A stretch of DNA of 64,000 nt from Streptomyces atroolivaceus (GCF_000717025.1 NZ_JNXG01000018.1:248001-312000); one strand, 5' to 3'. Shown: positions 27,120 to 36,429, counted from the stretch's first letter. Made by a program: numbers and translations. The notes: generated by a model from the sequence alone, not told the origin.

Positions 27120-27312
27120 TCGGATTCCTGGCTGGTGGGCCTGTCTTGAGAGATCGAGTGTGGGCGACCGGTGTACCGGGTGGCAGAAGCCGGGACGATC
27201 ATTCCTGGAGCAGGAATGAAGGGCGCGCCCGAAACCTGGGGAGGTCGAGGGGGCGTTCTCACGTCTGCCGGTCGGGTCTGTCGTTCGGCACCGCTTCGAC
27301 GGACTGATATAG

Positions 27313-27440
27313 GTGCAGATCTCGACCGCCACGGGGACGAAGCAGCAGGCGGTAGACCTCGCGGGCCCGACCGTCCAACAGTGCCTTGCCGCAGGTGCTC
27401 AGATCATCGGGCCGGTCACCAGCGTCTTATGGCAGTCGCC
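27313..27440 (+). pseudogene. cutA remnant (divalent-cation tolerance protein, N-terminal half)
   Basis: From GTG 27313 the frame reads VQISTATGTKQQAVDLAG, PTVQQCLAAGAQIIGPV and TSVLWQ, an excellent match to the first 40 residues of CutA1 proteins (…ARxLVExRLAACAQIxGPVTSxYxW). The rest of the ~105-residue domain is absent: after about 27430 the frame is low-complexity and fuses by chance with the antitoxin gene. No ribosome binding site is seen. Confidence 0.6.
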
Positions 27441-27570
27441 AGACCGGGGAAGAGCATGTCCAGGTGGCGGGTCGGCAGCTGAGTCCTGGCGGCGCGGCCG
27501 CCACGTCTCGCAGGCGCCGACCGGGAGAGGGGCGGGCGGGTGGCGTTCGGCACGGCTACCCGAGCAATTC

Positions 27571-27586
27571 GGTAACAGCTGTTACC
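27571..27586. promoter_or_regulatory. Perfect 16-bp palindromic operator of the toxin-antitoxin operon
   Basis: GGTAACAG and CTGTTACC abut without spacer and end eight bases before the antitoxin ATG. This is the expected place for autorepression by the antitoxin or by the toxin-antitoxin complex. There is no obvious Shine-Dalgarno sequence between it and the ATG, so the message may start within or next to the palindrome and be nearly leaderless. Confidence 0.65.
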
Positions 27587-27594
27587 ATGCGGGT

Positions 27595-27834
27595 ATGGCG
27601 AAGACACAACTGGGCGCTCGCGTGGATGAGGACGTCGCGGAACTCGCGAGGAAGCGCGCCGCCGACCTGGGACTGAGTATCGGCGACTACCTCGCCCGCC
27701 TGGTGCAGGACGATGCCAGCGGTCTGCGCGCCCACGCGATGGACGCAGCTGCCCGCTTCCTGGCCGAACACCAGGCACTCTTCGACGAAGCAGAAGACGC
27801 GGGGCAACCTGCTGCGGGAGCGCGCGCGGCCTGA
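27595..27834 (+). CDS. Antitoxin, ribbon-helix-helix-like
   Basis: 79 residues from ATG 27595 (MAKTQLGARVDEDVAELARK). The sequence TQLGARVDEDVAELARKRA, then LGLSIGDYLARLV, has the beta-strand/helix/helix pattern of Arc/MetJ-type ribbon-helix-helix repressors; the C-terminal ~35 residues (AARFLAEHQALFDEAED) are acidic and would be the toxin-neutralising tail. Its TGA overlaps the toxin ATG by one base. The palindrome at 27571-27586 is the likely autoregulatory site. Upstream extension to 27313 belongs to the cutA relic, not to this gene. Confidence 0.8.
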   Translation: MAKTQLGARVDEDVAELARKRAADLGLSIGDYLARLVQDDASGLRAHAMDAAARFLAEHQALFDEAEDAGQPAAGARAA

Positions 27835-28211
27835 TGGACCTGCACATCGACGTCCCCTGGATCTTGCAGGTCGCCGAGGCTGCCGGGGTCAACGATCCGG
27901 CCCCCGACGACTACGGCGTCCCGGTCTCGGCTGTGGCCCGCCACCGGGCTGAACTGTTCGAGCAGCCCATCTACGACGGCCCCTACGCCAAGGCCGCCGC
28001 CCTGGTACACACCCTCGGCCGCTGCCGCTGGCTGGAACGCTCCAACATGGCCGTCGCCGCCGCCACCGGCGTCATGTATCTCGAGGCCGCCGGGATTGCC
28101 GTCAAGCCCGCTCGCGCGGACGCTGTCGCCCTCAGGGACCTGCTCCTGGATCCGGCCTGCACCGCCGGGAAGATCGCCGCTCTGCTGCGGACCTGGCCCA
28201 CCGCTACCTGA
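27834..28211 (+). CDS. Fic/Doc-like toxin component lacking the HPFxxGNxR motif
   Basis: 125 residues, start overlapping the antitoxin stop (TGATG). All helical. The order and spacing resemble Doc toxins (VARHRAELFEQPIYDGPYAKAAAL..., LVHTLGRCRWLERSNMAVAA, YLEAAGIAV), and Streptomyces proteins of this type are annotated as Fic-family toxin components. Where Doc has HPFxDGNKR for nucleotide or phosphate transfer, this protein has TLGRCRWLERSN: an RSN survives, while the catalytic His and GNxR are gone. It may act by another mechanism, or be an inactive partner. Confidence 0.6.
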   Translation: MDLHIDVPWILQVAEAAGVNDPAPDDYGVPVSAVARHRAELFEQPIYDGPYAKAAALVHTLGRCRWLERSNMAVAAATGVMYLEAAGIAVKPARADAVALRDLLLDPACTAGKIAALLRTWPTAT

Positions 28212-28406
28212 TGGCCGCAGGCCCGGCGCTGCTCCTCGGGGCGTCGGAAGCCGTGCCACCCGTGCAGAGCGCAAGGAACTGCCGGGCGGCCACCGGGTCG
28301 AACGATGCGGCTGAGTCAGCGGCTGCGCCAGCCAGTGCGCGGACTTCTGTACCCGCTCTTTCCCAGCAGGTCCTTCCGACAGCGTGTGCGCGGGCTCCCG
28401 CTGGGG

Positions 28407-29669
28407 CTAATGGGCGTTGCGACGCCGGCGGGCGCGCTCGAACTCAGCGGCATCCGTCATCCAAGGGCCGTGCTGTTCGAGTGCGGCGCAGCCGCCGCGG
28501 ACGAAGGCGCTCACGAGGTTTCGGTACCCGCCGATCCCGTCGACCAGGCTGTACTCGACCTGGTACTCCGGATCCGAGCCGCCTTCACCCTCGTGCACCG
28601 TCGTGATCCGGGCGATGGAGTCCGCGTAGAAGTGGAGCTGGATCCCTTCGCCCATCTCCTCGTCCTCGATGGTGAAGACTTCGTTGTCCGCGGCAGAGCG
28701 ATCGCCGACGAACTCCCAGAACTCCGCGGTGGCAGTGCGGGGGTTGTCAGCGAACCACTTCCTCTCGACGCCCTTGTCGTCGGTGAACGACAGGATCGTC
28801 TTCCTCGCGCTCTCGCCGAAGTCGGCGCGGTCGCCGGCAGCCTCCTCGCCATCCTCCATGGGCGTGCTCCTGGAATGGTCCGCGGCCTCCGAGCACATCA
28901 GGAAGCTCACGGTACGCACCGCGTCATCGACGAGCTCAGGGTGTGCACGGCGCACGGCTGCGTCGACCGTCGTCGCCATCCGATCCCAGGCGAGCTTGTC
29001 CGTGGCGCGCTTTCCCCGTCGCGGATCGCGGCCGATCCGCATCCCGGCGCACGCCTGCTCCGCGGAGGCGATCACACGCATGACCTCGGGCAGCAGCGCG
29101 GGATCGACGGCATCGGGCATCCGCCTCGGGACCGTCGAGCCGTGCAGGTACTGGCCCGTGTACATCAGAAGGGCGGCGTCGAGTGGACCGAGTACTACTC
29201 CGCGCTCGGCGCGACGGCGGTCCGCGTGGTACTCCTGAGCTCGTCTCCCGTCGGAGGTCTCTGTAGCCGCGCGCATCGCCGCGCAGACCTGACCGCGCTC
29301 GAGCAGATCGATGTCAGCCCCATGCGCGATGAGCCGACCCCTGTCCCACCGGATGCGCTGGAAGAGCGCGTCGACGTCTGCGGGCGCGGATAGGAGGATC
29401 GGGTCCAGGAGCGCGACGGCAGCGCTTTCGTCGAGCCGGCCCTGGGTTCCGGCGGCGTCGCACAGCGGAAGGACAGCACTCCACAGCAGCAGGTGTCTGG
29501 CCAGGTCCTCCCGGATCACCGCAAGATGGGCTTCCCCGATCGAGAATGTGAACGTGCGAGGCGCATGGTTGGCGTCGGCCCCGGCACCGAGCATCAGCTT
29601 CAGCTCATCGTCCTCGCGGATCACGTTCGGGATCCAGCCGCTCCTACGTCTGAAAACGGTGTCTCTCAT
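28407..29669 (-). CDS. DUF6357-like Streptomyces protein, unknown function
   Basis: 420 residues from MRDTVFRRRSGWIPNVIRED at 29669. The open frame continues to 30689, but that part crosses transposase debris and has no coding character. No signal peptide or membrane helix. Conserved-looking blocks: GWIPNVIREDDELKLMLGAG, FSIGEAHLAVIREDLARHLL, a central GLPxDAALLMYTGQYLHG-like segment, and an acidic C-terminus around EVFTIEDEEMGEGIQLHFY. It matches what I recall of a Streptomyces-restricted family labelled DUF6357. Cytosolic; role unknown. Confidence 0.7.
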   Translation of the reverse strand: MRDTVFRRRSGWIPNVIREDDELKLMLGAGADANHAPRTFTFSIGEAHLAVIREDLARHLLLWSAVLPLCDAAGTQGRLDESAAVALLDPILLSAPADVDALFQRIRWDRGRLIAHGADIDLLERGQVCAAMRAATETSDGRRAQEYHADRRRAERGVVLGPLDAALLMYTGQYLHGSTVPRRMPDAVDPALLPEVMRVIASAEQACAGMRIGRDPRRGKRATDKLAWDRMATTVDAAVRRAHPELVDDAVRTVSFLMCSEAADHSRSTPMEDGEEAAGDRADFGESARKTILSFTDDKGVERKWFADNPRTATAEFWEFVGDRSAADNEVFTIEDEEMGEGIQLHFYADSIARITTVHEGEGGSDPEYQVEYSLVDGIGGYRNLVSAFVRGGCAALEQHGPWMTDAAEFERARRRRNAH

Positions 29670-29849
29670 GGACGCAGTCTTCCGCATCGGACGAGGTAGC
29701 GAGTCCTGCCTGCACCGATCTGACCGGCCGCTTTCGTGTACACCCACGCCGTCCGGAGCGAGCAGGCCGGCCCCAGCAGTCGCTGTTGGAGCGCAGCGCA
29801 CGGCCGCCGGTGCAGTCGGTGTATACGTCGGAGGCGTCAAGGAACGGAT

Positions 29850-30240
29850 GCCTTGCGCGGCGAGGTTGGCCAGGGCACAGCGGCGCCCGAAGGTGTCATT
29901 GACGCGCATCGCGCCTGCCTGTCGGGGGGTGAGGGTGGGATGGCGGCGGCACCGCGCCTGGACGGAGTCCGTCTCGTCCGCGCTGATCGCGTACTCGTCA
30001 TCGCCCGGCTGTTCGCCCTGCCAGGTTCGGGCGTACAGGCCCAGCACCCAGGCGGCCTTCAACCGGAAGCCGGGCCGGTGATGAAGATCCAGGCACGGTG
30101 CTGCCAGGACTTGAGCGCGTCCCGGGCCGGCGGCGGCGCACGGTCGACGCCGGCACGAACGGGGCGATGCCGCGCCGGGCGGCGCTCTCGGTCCGGTTCC
30201 GGGCACGAACACGACCAGCGTGACAGTGCTCAGCAGGCAA
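29850..30240 (-). mobile_element. Degenerate IS630-like transposase fragment
   Basis: Reading leftward, one frame gives GIAPFVPASTVRR; a second DALKSWQHRAWIFITGP; a third FRLKAAWVLGLYAR, then GDDEYAISADETDSVQARC, RRHPTLTPRQAGAMRVND and GRRCALANLAAQ. These are consecutive segments of an IS630-type transposase (ATVRRWLxxDALKPWQxxSWIF ... VLxLYARxWQGExLG ... SADEKTSxQARxRxHPTL ... YGRGGALAYLAA), broken by at least two frameshifts. No ends recognised. The gap 29670-30639 holds nothing else I can support. Confidence 0.75.
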
Positions 30241-30639
30241 CTGGCGGACCGACGCCTTGATCTCGGCGCCTTCAGTGGTGAACGAGGCGGGACGGCAGCA
30301 GCGTTGACAGCCTTTGAGCCGGGCAGGCCCGCCTGGGCGAACCGGCCACGCCAGCAGCAGCGCGGACCCATGGGGGACAGGCACTCCCCGACGACGGAGC
30401 GGGTGTCGAAGGCGGCCGTCGCCGTCGGTCGGGGTGCCAAGGAAGCAGGCCTGCACACGAAGCCGTCCAGGTAGCCTGCCGCTGCACGAGATTCGGCTGG
30501 AACAGCGGGCGAACGCCGGGTGACGGCCAAGCGGAACCCAGGTCTGTCTGCGTCCTTCTCGTGATCTCCTTCGAGATGTACGACCTGCCGCGGAGAGGGA
30601 GCCCCGAGGTTCACACGTATAGCAAACGCCAGACATGTT

Positions 30640-31641
30640 TTGCTGGCCGTCGCGCTGAGTGCCACCGCGGGGGTGGCCGTGCCGGTCACGACCGCGTCCG
30701 CCGCACCGGTGCCCCAGGCGGCTTCCTCGAACTGCCCGATGCAGATGTTGACCTCGCCGTCCTGGACTCAGCGCGCTGACGTCGTTGACTCCGACCCGAC
30801 GGGTCGTCACCAGGTGGGACACGCCTATGACGCGACGTACACCACGCATCTCCTGCGGTGGACGAACGGTGTGCCGCAGGATCTCGGAACGGCGCACACC
30901 GGCGCATCGGGAGTCAACACCCAAGGGGACGTCGTCGGAACGATCACGACCGGTGACGATCCGGCGGGAACCGGGTGGCGTTACCACGGGGGAGAGTTCA
31001 GCCCTCTCCCCGGCTTGACTGCACAGGCCGAGAGCTACCCGAGCGCGATCAACGCCGACGGCGCTGTCGCGGGCGTCAGCAGCCTCGGCAGCATCACCGT
31101 TCCCGTCGTGTGGTCCACCGACGGCTCCGTACGCCGGCTCGCTCTGCTGCCTGGCGACACTTCGGGATGGGCGAATGACATCGACGACGACGGTACGCTG
31201 GTCGGCTTCAGCAGCGGCGCGAGCGGAGAGCACGCGGTGCGCTGGCTGCCCGACGGCACGGTGGAGCGGCTACAGGAGGTCAACCCCGCCCACAGCTCCA
31301 CAGCTGTCGCCATCCGGAATGGAAGTGTGCTCGGCCAGGACATCCCGGGGATCGGAGTGACTTCGAGTCTGTTGTGGCGTGCGGGTGCCACAGACCCCGA
31401 GCAGCTCAGTAATGGGACACCGCAGGCGGTCAACGCTCGCGGAGCAGTGGTCGAGTTGACCGTGCCCGACGCCAAACTGTGGCTGACCGAGCCGGACGGA
31501 ACGGTGCGCTCCCTGCCCACCGACACCACCCCGTACGCCACGGGCGGCGTCACGGCGCTCACTGACGACGGTGTGGCCTACGGTCACTGGAACAGCACAC
31601 CGGTGAGCTGGGACTGCCGACCGCCGGTATCCGCGCCGTAA
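30640..31641 (+). CDS. Secreted HAF-repeat-like protein
   Basis: 333 residues if TTG 30640 is the start. The start is doubtful: the signal-peptide-like sequence runs upstream in frame (RIANARH before VLLAVALSATAGVAVPV), but no ATG/GTG is found there, so the original start may be mutated. The mature part has beta-propeller-like repeats of the HAF type: LLRWTNGVPQDLGTAHTGAS, GVNTQGDVVGT, AINADGAVAGVSS and DIDDDGTLVGFSSG. Probably extracellular; function unknown. It lies between IS630 and IS110 debris. Confidence 0.6.
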   Translation: MLAVALSATAGVAVPVTTASAAPVPQAASSNCPMQMLTSPSWTQRADVVDSDPTGRHQVGHAYDATYTTHLLRWTNGVPQDLGTAHTGASGVNTQGDVVGTITTGDDPAGTGWRYHGGEFSPLPGLTAQAESYPSAINADGAVAGVSSLGSITVPVVWSTDGSVRRLALLPGDTSGWANDIDDDGTLVGFSSGASGEHAVRWLPDGTVERLQEVNPAHSSTAVAIRNGSVLGQDIPGIGVTSSLLWRAGATDPEQLSNGTPQAVNARGAVVELTVPDAKLWLTEPDGTVRSLPTDTTPYATGGVTALTDDGVAYGHWNSTPVSWDCRPPVSAP

Positions 31642-31779
31642 GACGGGCTGAGGCCGTGGGCCACCGTCGGCTCGGGCAGCGGTGTTCACCGCCACGGCCA
31701 CGGTGGCCCAGGAAGCCGCGGACGAGGAGCTGGGCCAACAGGCCGACCATCAGATTCCGGCCTCTCCTGCGCAAGCTGC

Positions 31780-32180
31780 GGTGCAGCACACCCAGTTGGC
31801 CGGTCATGCGGTTGATGAGGTGCCGGAGGGCCTGCGCGTGCCAGTCCCCACGTCCGCGTCGGCGCCGGTAGTGGGCGTTGGCCCCACCGGAGGCGGCGAG
31901 TACCGAGAACGGCCACAAGCAGCCGGCGTCCTGTAGCCGGTTGTTCTCGATCCGGCGCGCCCGACGTAGAGCTGCCCCGCCTTCACCGCTCGGGTGCCGG
32001 CGAACCGGGCCGGGGCGTCGCCGAAGTCGCCAGGAGGCGGGCGTCGATCCGGACGCCCGTGCCGGGAAAGCTCAGCGTGACCTCGGCACACGGGTGCTGC
32101 CGGAACGCTTCCTCGCTCGCCTCGGTGAGGTCGTTACCAGTGCGGCAGGCAGCGTCGAGCTGCCGCAGCAGGCCGAACAT
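31780..32180 (-). mobile_element. Degenerate IS110-family transposase fragment
   Basis: Reading leftward: LLRQLDAACRTGNDLTEASE, EAFRQHPCAEVTLSFPGTG and RIDARLLA, then in other frames FGDAPARFAGTRAVKAG and finally WPFSVLAASGGANAHYRRRR, GRGDWHAQALRHLINRMTGQ. These correspond in order to the C-terminal IS116/IS110/IS902 transposase domain (…HPDAEIxLSFPGLGxxLGARxLAExGD…RFxDARxLKAYAG… FSxLxxSPGAxAHYxRRR…HxQAxRxLxNRxxGxLYHCL). At least two frameshifts; no ends seen. It fills the 600-base gap before the TetR gene. Confidence 0.75.
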
Positions 32181-32244
32181 GTGCCTGCAGATGTGCTCGC
32201 AAGGGTGGGTGCGTCGCCGCTGTACGGCACGATCCCCATGGTGG

Positions 32245-32874
32245 TCACGCGAAGGTCGCCGGGGGCCAGTTGAGCAGCATGGTGTCGGCCACCTGCTGGA
32301 GGTCGTCGCGGCCGATGCCGCTGGCGGCCTGGACGGAGATCCCGTAGGAGACGGACGTGAGGTAACGAGCGAGCCGGTCCGGGTCGGTGCCGGGTGGCAG
32401 ATCGCCCTCGGCGACGGCGCGCCGGAACCGGTCGGCGACGCAGGACCCGCCGTAGTTGCGCCAGGCGGTCAGCACGTCGTGGGCCCGTCGCCCGGGGGCG
32501 CCGGTGGCCAGGGCGCCCTGGACGCCCAGGCAGCCCGTCGGGTAGCCGGGGCGAGTGGTGGCCCGGACCGCGCCGTTGAGGAGTGCGGCGGCCACAGCCC
32601 GGGCGGTCGGCTCCTCCAGGGCCCTGGCCACGTAGGCCCCCGGTCCCTCGGTGTAGCGGTCGACGGCCCTGCGGAACAGCTCCTCCTTGTTGCCGAAGGC
32701 CGCGTACATGCTGGTGCGGGTGATGCCCATGGCCTCTGTCAGGTCGGTGAGGGTGGCGCCCTCGTAGCCCTGCCGCCAGAAGACGATCAGCGCCTGTTCG
32801 AGGGCTTCCTCGGCGTCGAACCCTCTCGGCCGGCCCGCCCGCGCCTTCTTCCTGTTGTCCACGTCGACCAGCAT
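32245..32874 (-). CDS. TetR-family transcriptional repressor
   Basis: 209 residues from MLVDVDNRKK at 32874. The N-terminal helix-turn-helix is clear (GRPRGFDAEEALEQALIVFW, YEGATLTDLTEAMGITRTSM, YAAFGNKEELF); the C-terminal ligand/dimer domain (about 85-209) contains TTRPGYPTGCLGVQGAL. It is divergent from the SDR gene, with two copies of a 14-bp palindrome in the 69 bases between the starts, so it most likely represses itself and the reductase until an unknown small molecule binds. Confidence 0.9.
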   Translation of the reverse strand: MLVDVDNRKKARAGRPRGFDAEEALEQALIVFWRQGYEGATLTDLTEAMGITRTSMYAAFGNKEELFRRAVDRYTEGPGAYVARALEEPTARAVAAALLNGAVRATTRPGYPTGCLGVQGALATGAPGRRAHDVLTAWRNYGGSCVADRFRRAVAEGDLPPGTDPDRLARYLTSVSYGISVQAASGIGRDDLQQVADTMLLNWPPATFA

Positions 32875-32883
32875 ACCTATTCC

Positions 32884-32923
32884 GTACCGATCGATACTCA
32901 AGTGGTACCGTACCGATCGGTAC
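32884..32923. promoter_or_regulatory. Twin TetR operators between divergent TetR and SDR genes
   Basis: GTACCGATCGGTAC at 32910-32923 is a perfect 14-bp palindrome; GTACCGATCGATAC at 32884-32897 is the same with one mismatch. Their centres are 26 bases apart. Placement between the two starts points to control of both promoters. Confidence 0.8.
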
Positions 32924-32943
32924 TGAACTGGGGAGGTGCTGTC

Positions 32944-33690
32944 ATGGGACAGCTCGAAGGAAAGACCGCCGTTGTCACCGGCGGAAGCACCGGCATCGGT
33001 CTGGCGACCGCCGTACGGCTGGCGGGTGAGGGTGCGCACGTGTTCGTGACCGGCCGGCGCAAGGCCGAGCTGGACGCGGCTGTCGAGGTCATCGGCTCTG
33101 CGACCGGCGTTCAGGGCGACGTCGGGGACCCCGCCGACCTGGACCGGCTGTTCGCTGCGGTCCGTGACCGTGGGCAGGGGCTCGACGTGCTGTTCGCGAA
33201 CGCCGCGATTGCCTCGTTCGCGACGCTGGAGCAGATCACCGAGGAGCACTTCGACCAGATCTTCGGCGTCAACGTCCGGGGAACGCTCTTCACCGTCCAG
33301 AAGGCGCTGCCGTTGCTCAACGACGGCGCCACGGTGGTGTTGACCGGCTCGAGCAACGGCGTCAGCGGCGGGGAGGCGTTCGGCGTCTACGCGGCGTCCA
33401 AGGCGGCCATCCGCTCCTTCGCCCGGACCTGGGCCAACGAGCTCAAGGGCCGGGGTATCCGGGTCAACACCGTCACCCCGGGCCCCATCGACACCCCCGG
33501 GCTCGCCGGCGTCGCCCCCGAGGAGATCGGGGCGGCCGGCTTCACGGCTCACCTCGCCGGCATGGTCCCGCTGGGCCGGCTGGGCCGCCCGGAGGAGGTC
33601 GCTGACGCGGTGCTCTTCCTCGCCTCGCCGCAGAGCAGCTTCATAACCGGCGCCGAGCTCGCCGTCGACGGAGGCCTCAACCAGGTCTGA
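32944..33690 (+). CDS. Short-chain dehydrogenase/reductase (SDR)
   Basis: 248 residues; GGGGAGG ribosome binding site. Classical SDR: cofactor motif TGGSTGIGLA, VTGRRKAELDAA (Arg pair after strand 2 favours NADP), NAAIA for the NAG motif, catalytic Ser in VVLTGSSNGVSG, YAASK for YxxxK, and the C-terminal SSFITGAELAVDGGLNQV. Substrate is not readable. Controlled by the divergent TetR protein; a hairpin follows at 33717-33748. Confidence 0.92.
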   Translation: MGQLEGKTAVVTGGSTGIGLATAVRLAGEGAHVFVTGRRKAELDAAVEVIGSATGVQGDVGDPADLDRLFAAVRDRGQGLDVLFANAAIASFATLEQITEEHFDQIFGVNVRGTLFTVQKALPLLNDGATVVLTGSSNGVSGGEAFGVYAASKAAIRSFARTWANELKGRGIRVNTVTPGPIDTPGLAGVAPEEIGAAGFTAHLAGMVPLGRLGRPEEVADAVLFLASPQSSFITGAELAVDGGLNQV

Positions 33691-33992
33691 GCCGGGGAAC
33701 GGCCTGGAAACGGCGGACGACCGGGACCACCGCACTGATCCCGGTCGTTCCACAGGTACGGCGTCGTGTTGACGATCATGTGGAGAACTCGTCCAGGACG
33801 AAAGCGACACAGGTACAAGTCCGCACCAGCACGAACGCCCCCCAGCACACGGCCGACCGGGGTGCCTTCCGCAGCACGAGCACCGTCTACGAAGGCCTCG
33901 GCGCGGTCTCCGGCACCCCGGTCATGGACCTGAAGCCGAAGACGGACGATCACGGGACGCCTCGGTCGTCGGGGGTGCGGTGGCCCCGGGGG
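33691..33992. other. Intergenic stretch with terminator, no supported gene
   Basis: About 300 bases between the SDR gene and the end of the ABC operon. Apart from the hairpin at 33717-33748 I see no gene. A short plus-strand segment (GTPVMDLKP near 33920) faintly recalls the end of TrmO-type tRNA methylases but is too short to call. Confidence 0.5.
33717..33748 (+). terminator. Terminator hairpin after the SDR gene
   Basis: Arms ACGACCGGGA (33717-33726) and TCCCGGTCGT (33739-33748) pair perfectly around a 12-base loop, 26 bases past the SDR stop. Confidence 0.65.
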
Positions 33993-34753
<761 letters not shown>

Positions 34754-34757
<4 letters not shown>

Positions 34758-35554
34758 CGAGGGCTCCTCAGGTCCAGGGCGGACTCCAGCTTCCGGGCAC
34801 TGGCGACCAGGGCCCTGGTGTACTCCTCGCGTGGCGCGCGCACGATGTCGTGGACCGCGCCCTGCTCGACGGCCCGGCCGTCCTTCATGACCAGCACCCG
34901 GTCGGTGACCCTGGCCACGACGGCGAGGTCGTGGCTGACGAACAGCACGGCCATCTCCCGTTCCCGCACCAGGCCGTCGATCAGCTCCAGCATCTCCGCC
35001 TGCACGGACACATCCAGAGCGGTGGTGGGCTCGTCGGCGATGAGCAGCTTCGGTTCGCAGGCCAGAGCCATCGCGAGGGCGACGCGCTGACGCTGGCCGC
35101 CGGATATCTCGTGCGCGAAGGCGCGGGCGATGCGGTCGGGTTCGGGCAGCCGTACCTGTTCGAGGGCGTCGCGCACGGCCCCGCGGAGCTGCTTGCCCTT
35201 GAGGCCTGTGCGGCGGGCGATCGGCTCGGCGATCTGGCGGCCCAGCCGCATCAGCGGGTCCAGTGCGGTCAGCGGCTCCTGGAAGACCACGGCCGCGTCC
35301 CGCCCGCGTACGGCGGTGAGCCGTTTCTCGCCGGCCCCCACGGTCTGCGTCCCGGCCAGCTCCACGCTGCCGCTCGAGGTCATGCCGCCGGGCAGCAGCC
35401 CGAGCACGGCGAGCGTGGTCAGAGACTTGCCGGAGCCGGATTCGCCGATGAGACCGAGCCGTTCACCACCGGCCACCGCGAAGGACAGGTCGTCGACCAG
35501 GGTCCGCCCGTCGGGGGCGCGGACGGTCAGTCCGCGTACGTCGAGGAGAGTCAC
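34754..35554 (-). CDS. Peptide/nickel-type ABC transporter ATP-binding protein (DppD-like)
   Basis: 266 residues. Walker A GESGSGKSLTT, signature ISGGQRQRVALAMAL, Walker B LLIADEPTTALD, His in VLFVSHDLAVV, and the family trait of a Q-loop in VVFQEPLTALDP. ATGA overlaps on both sides with the permease and the second ATPase show strict translational coupling. Confidence 0.92.
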
Positions 35555-36429
35555 GTGCGCCTCCGCCGGGCGGCCGGGTCGAGGGTGTCACGCAGGCCGT
35601 CGGCGACGAGGTTCACACCGATGACGAGCAGTACGAGCAGGACGCCGGGCGCGAGCGCACCGGCCGGTGCCGTGGTGAAGGTGGCCTGGGCCTCCTGGAG
35701 CATGCGGCCCCAGGACGCGTTGGGCGGCGGTGCTCCGAGTCCCAGGTAGGAGAGCCCGGCCTCGGCGAGCACGGCGAGGCCGAACTGCAGGGCGAGGTTG
35801 ACCACCAGTGTGGGCCAGATGTTGGGCAGGACGTGGGAGAGGACCGTACGCGGCCAGGAGGTGCCGGAGGTACGGGCGGCGGTGATGTAGTCCTGGGCCA
35901 GGACCCGCTTGACCAGGATGCGCACCAGCCGCGCCACGACCGCGCTCTGTGCCAGGCCGATCGCCAGGACCGCCGAGCCGAGCGTCGCCGACCGTGCGGC
36001 GACGATGAGCATCGCCAGCAGCAGCGTCGGGAAGGCGATGAGGATGTCGAGGAACGCCGAGAGCGTGTCGTCGATCCAGCCCTGTGCGAACGCCGCGAGC
36101 ACGCCCAGGGTGACCCCGATGACGGCGGCGATCGTCACCGAGCCGAGCCCTGCCTCGACGGCGATGCGGGAGCCGGTCATCACCTGGGTGAACAGGTCGC
36201 GCCCGAGCTTGTCGGTACCGAGCAGGTGACCGTCGCCGGGCCCGGCGAGCCGTCCGCCGGAGGTGTCCTCGGCGTCGTAGGGCAGCCAGAAGAACGACAC
36301 CACGGCCAGCAGGGCGATCAGACCGGCCAGTACGCACCCGACGGCGAGGGTGGCGGAGCACCGTGAGCGCCGCTTCGTGGAGGGCTTCATGGGTGGCTTC
36401 GTGGGGGTGAGCAGGTCCGTGCCGGTCAT
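35551..36429 (-). CDS. Peptide/nickel-type ABC transporter permease (DppC-like)
   Basis: 292 residues from MTGTDLLTPTKPP at 36429, which overlaps the stop of the DppB-like gene by four bases; the frame runs on upstream but inside that gene. An N-terminal cytoplasmic tail is followed by about six membrane helices and the DppC hallmarks GTDKLGRDLFTQVMTGSRIA near the N-terminus and the EAA loop DYITAARTSGTSWPRTVLSH. It ends RDTLDPAARRRRT, typical of the family. Confidence 0.9.
   Translation of the reverse strand: MTGTDLLTPTKPPMKPSTKRRSRCSATLAVGCVLAGLIALLAVVSFFWLPYDAEDTSGGRLAGPGDGHLLGTDKLGRDLFTQVMTGSRIAVEAGLGSVTIAAVIGVTLGVLAAFAQGWIDDTLSAFLDILIAFPTLLLAMLIVAARSATLGSAVLAIGLAQSAVVARLVRILVKRVLAQDYITAARTSGTSWPRTVLSHVLPNIWPTLVVNLALQFGLAVLAEAGLSYLGLGAPPPNASWGRMLQEAQATFTTAPAGALAPGVLLVLLVIGVNLVADGLRDTLDPAARRRRT

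Noticed and set aside
29670..30689. N-terminal extension of the DUF6357-like gene to 760 residues
   Set aside because: The extra part crosses the IS630-like relic in mixed frames and has no ribosome site; homologous-looking sequence starts at MRDTVF.
32059..32943. Extension of the SDR gene upstream
   Set aside because: This part is antisense to the TetR gene and crosses the twin operators.
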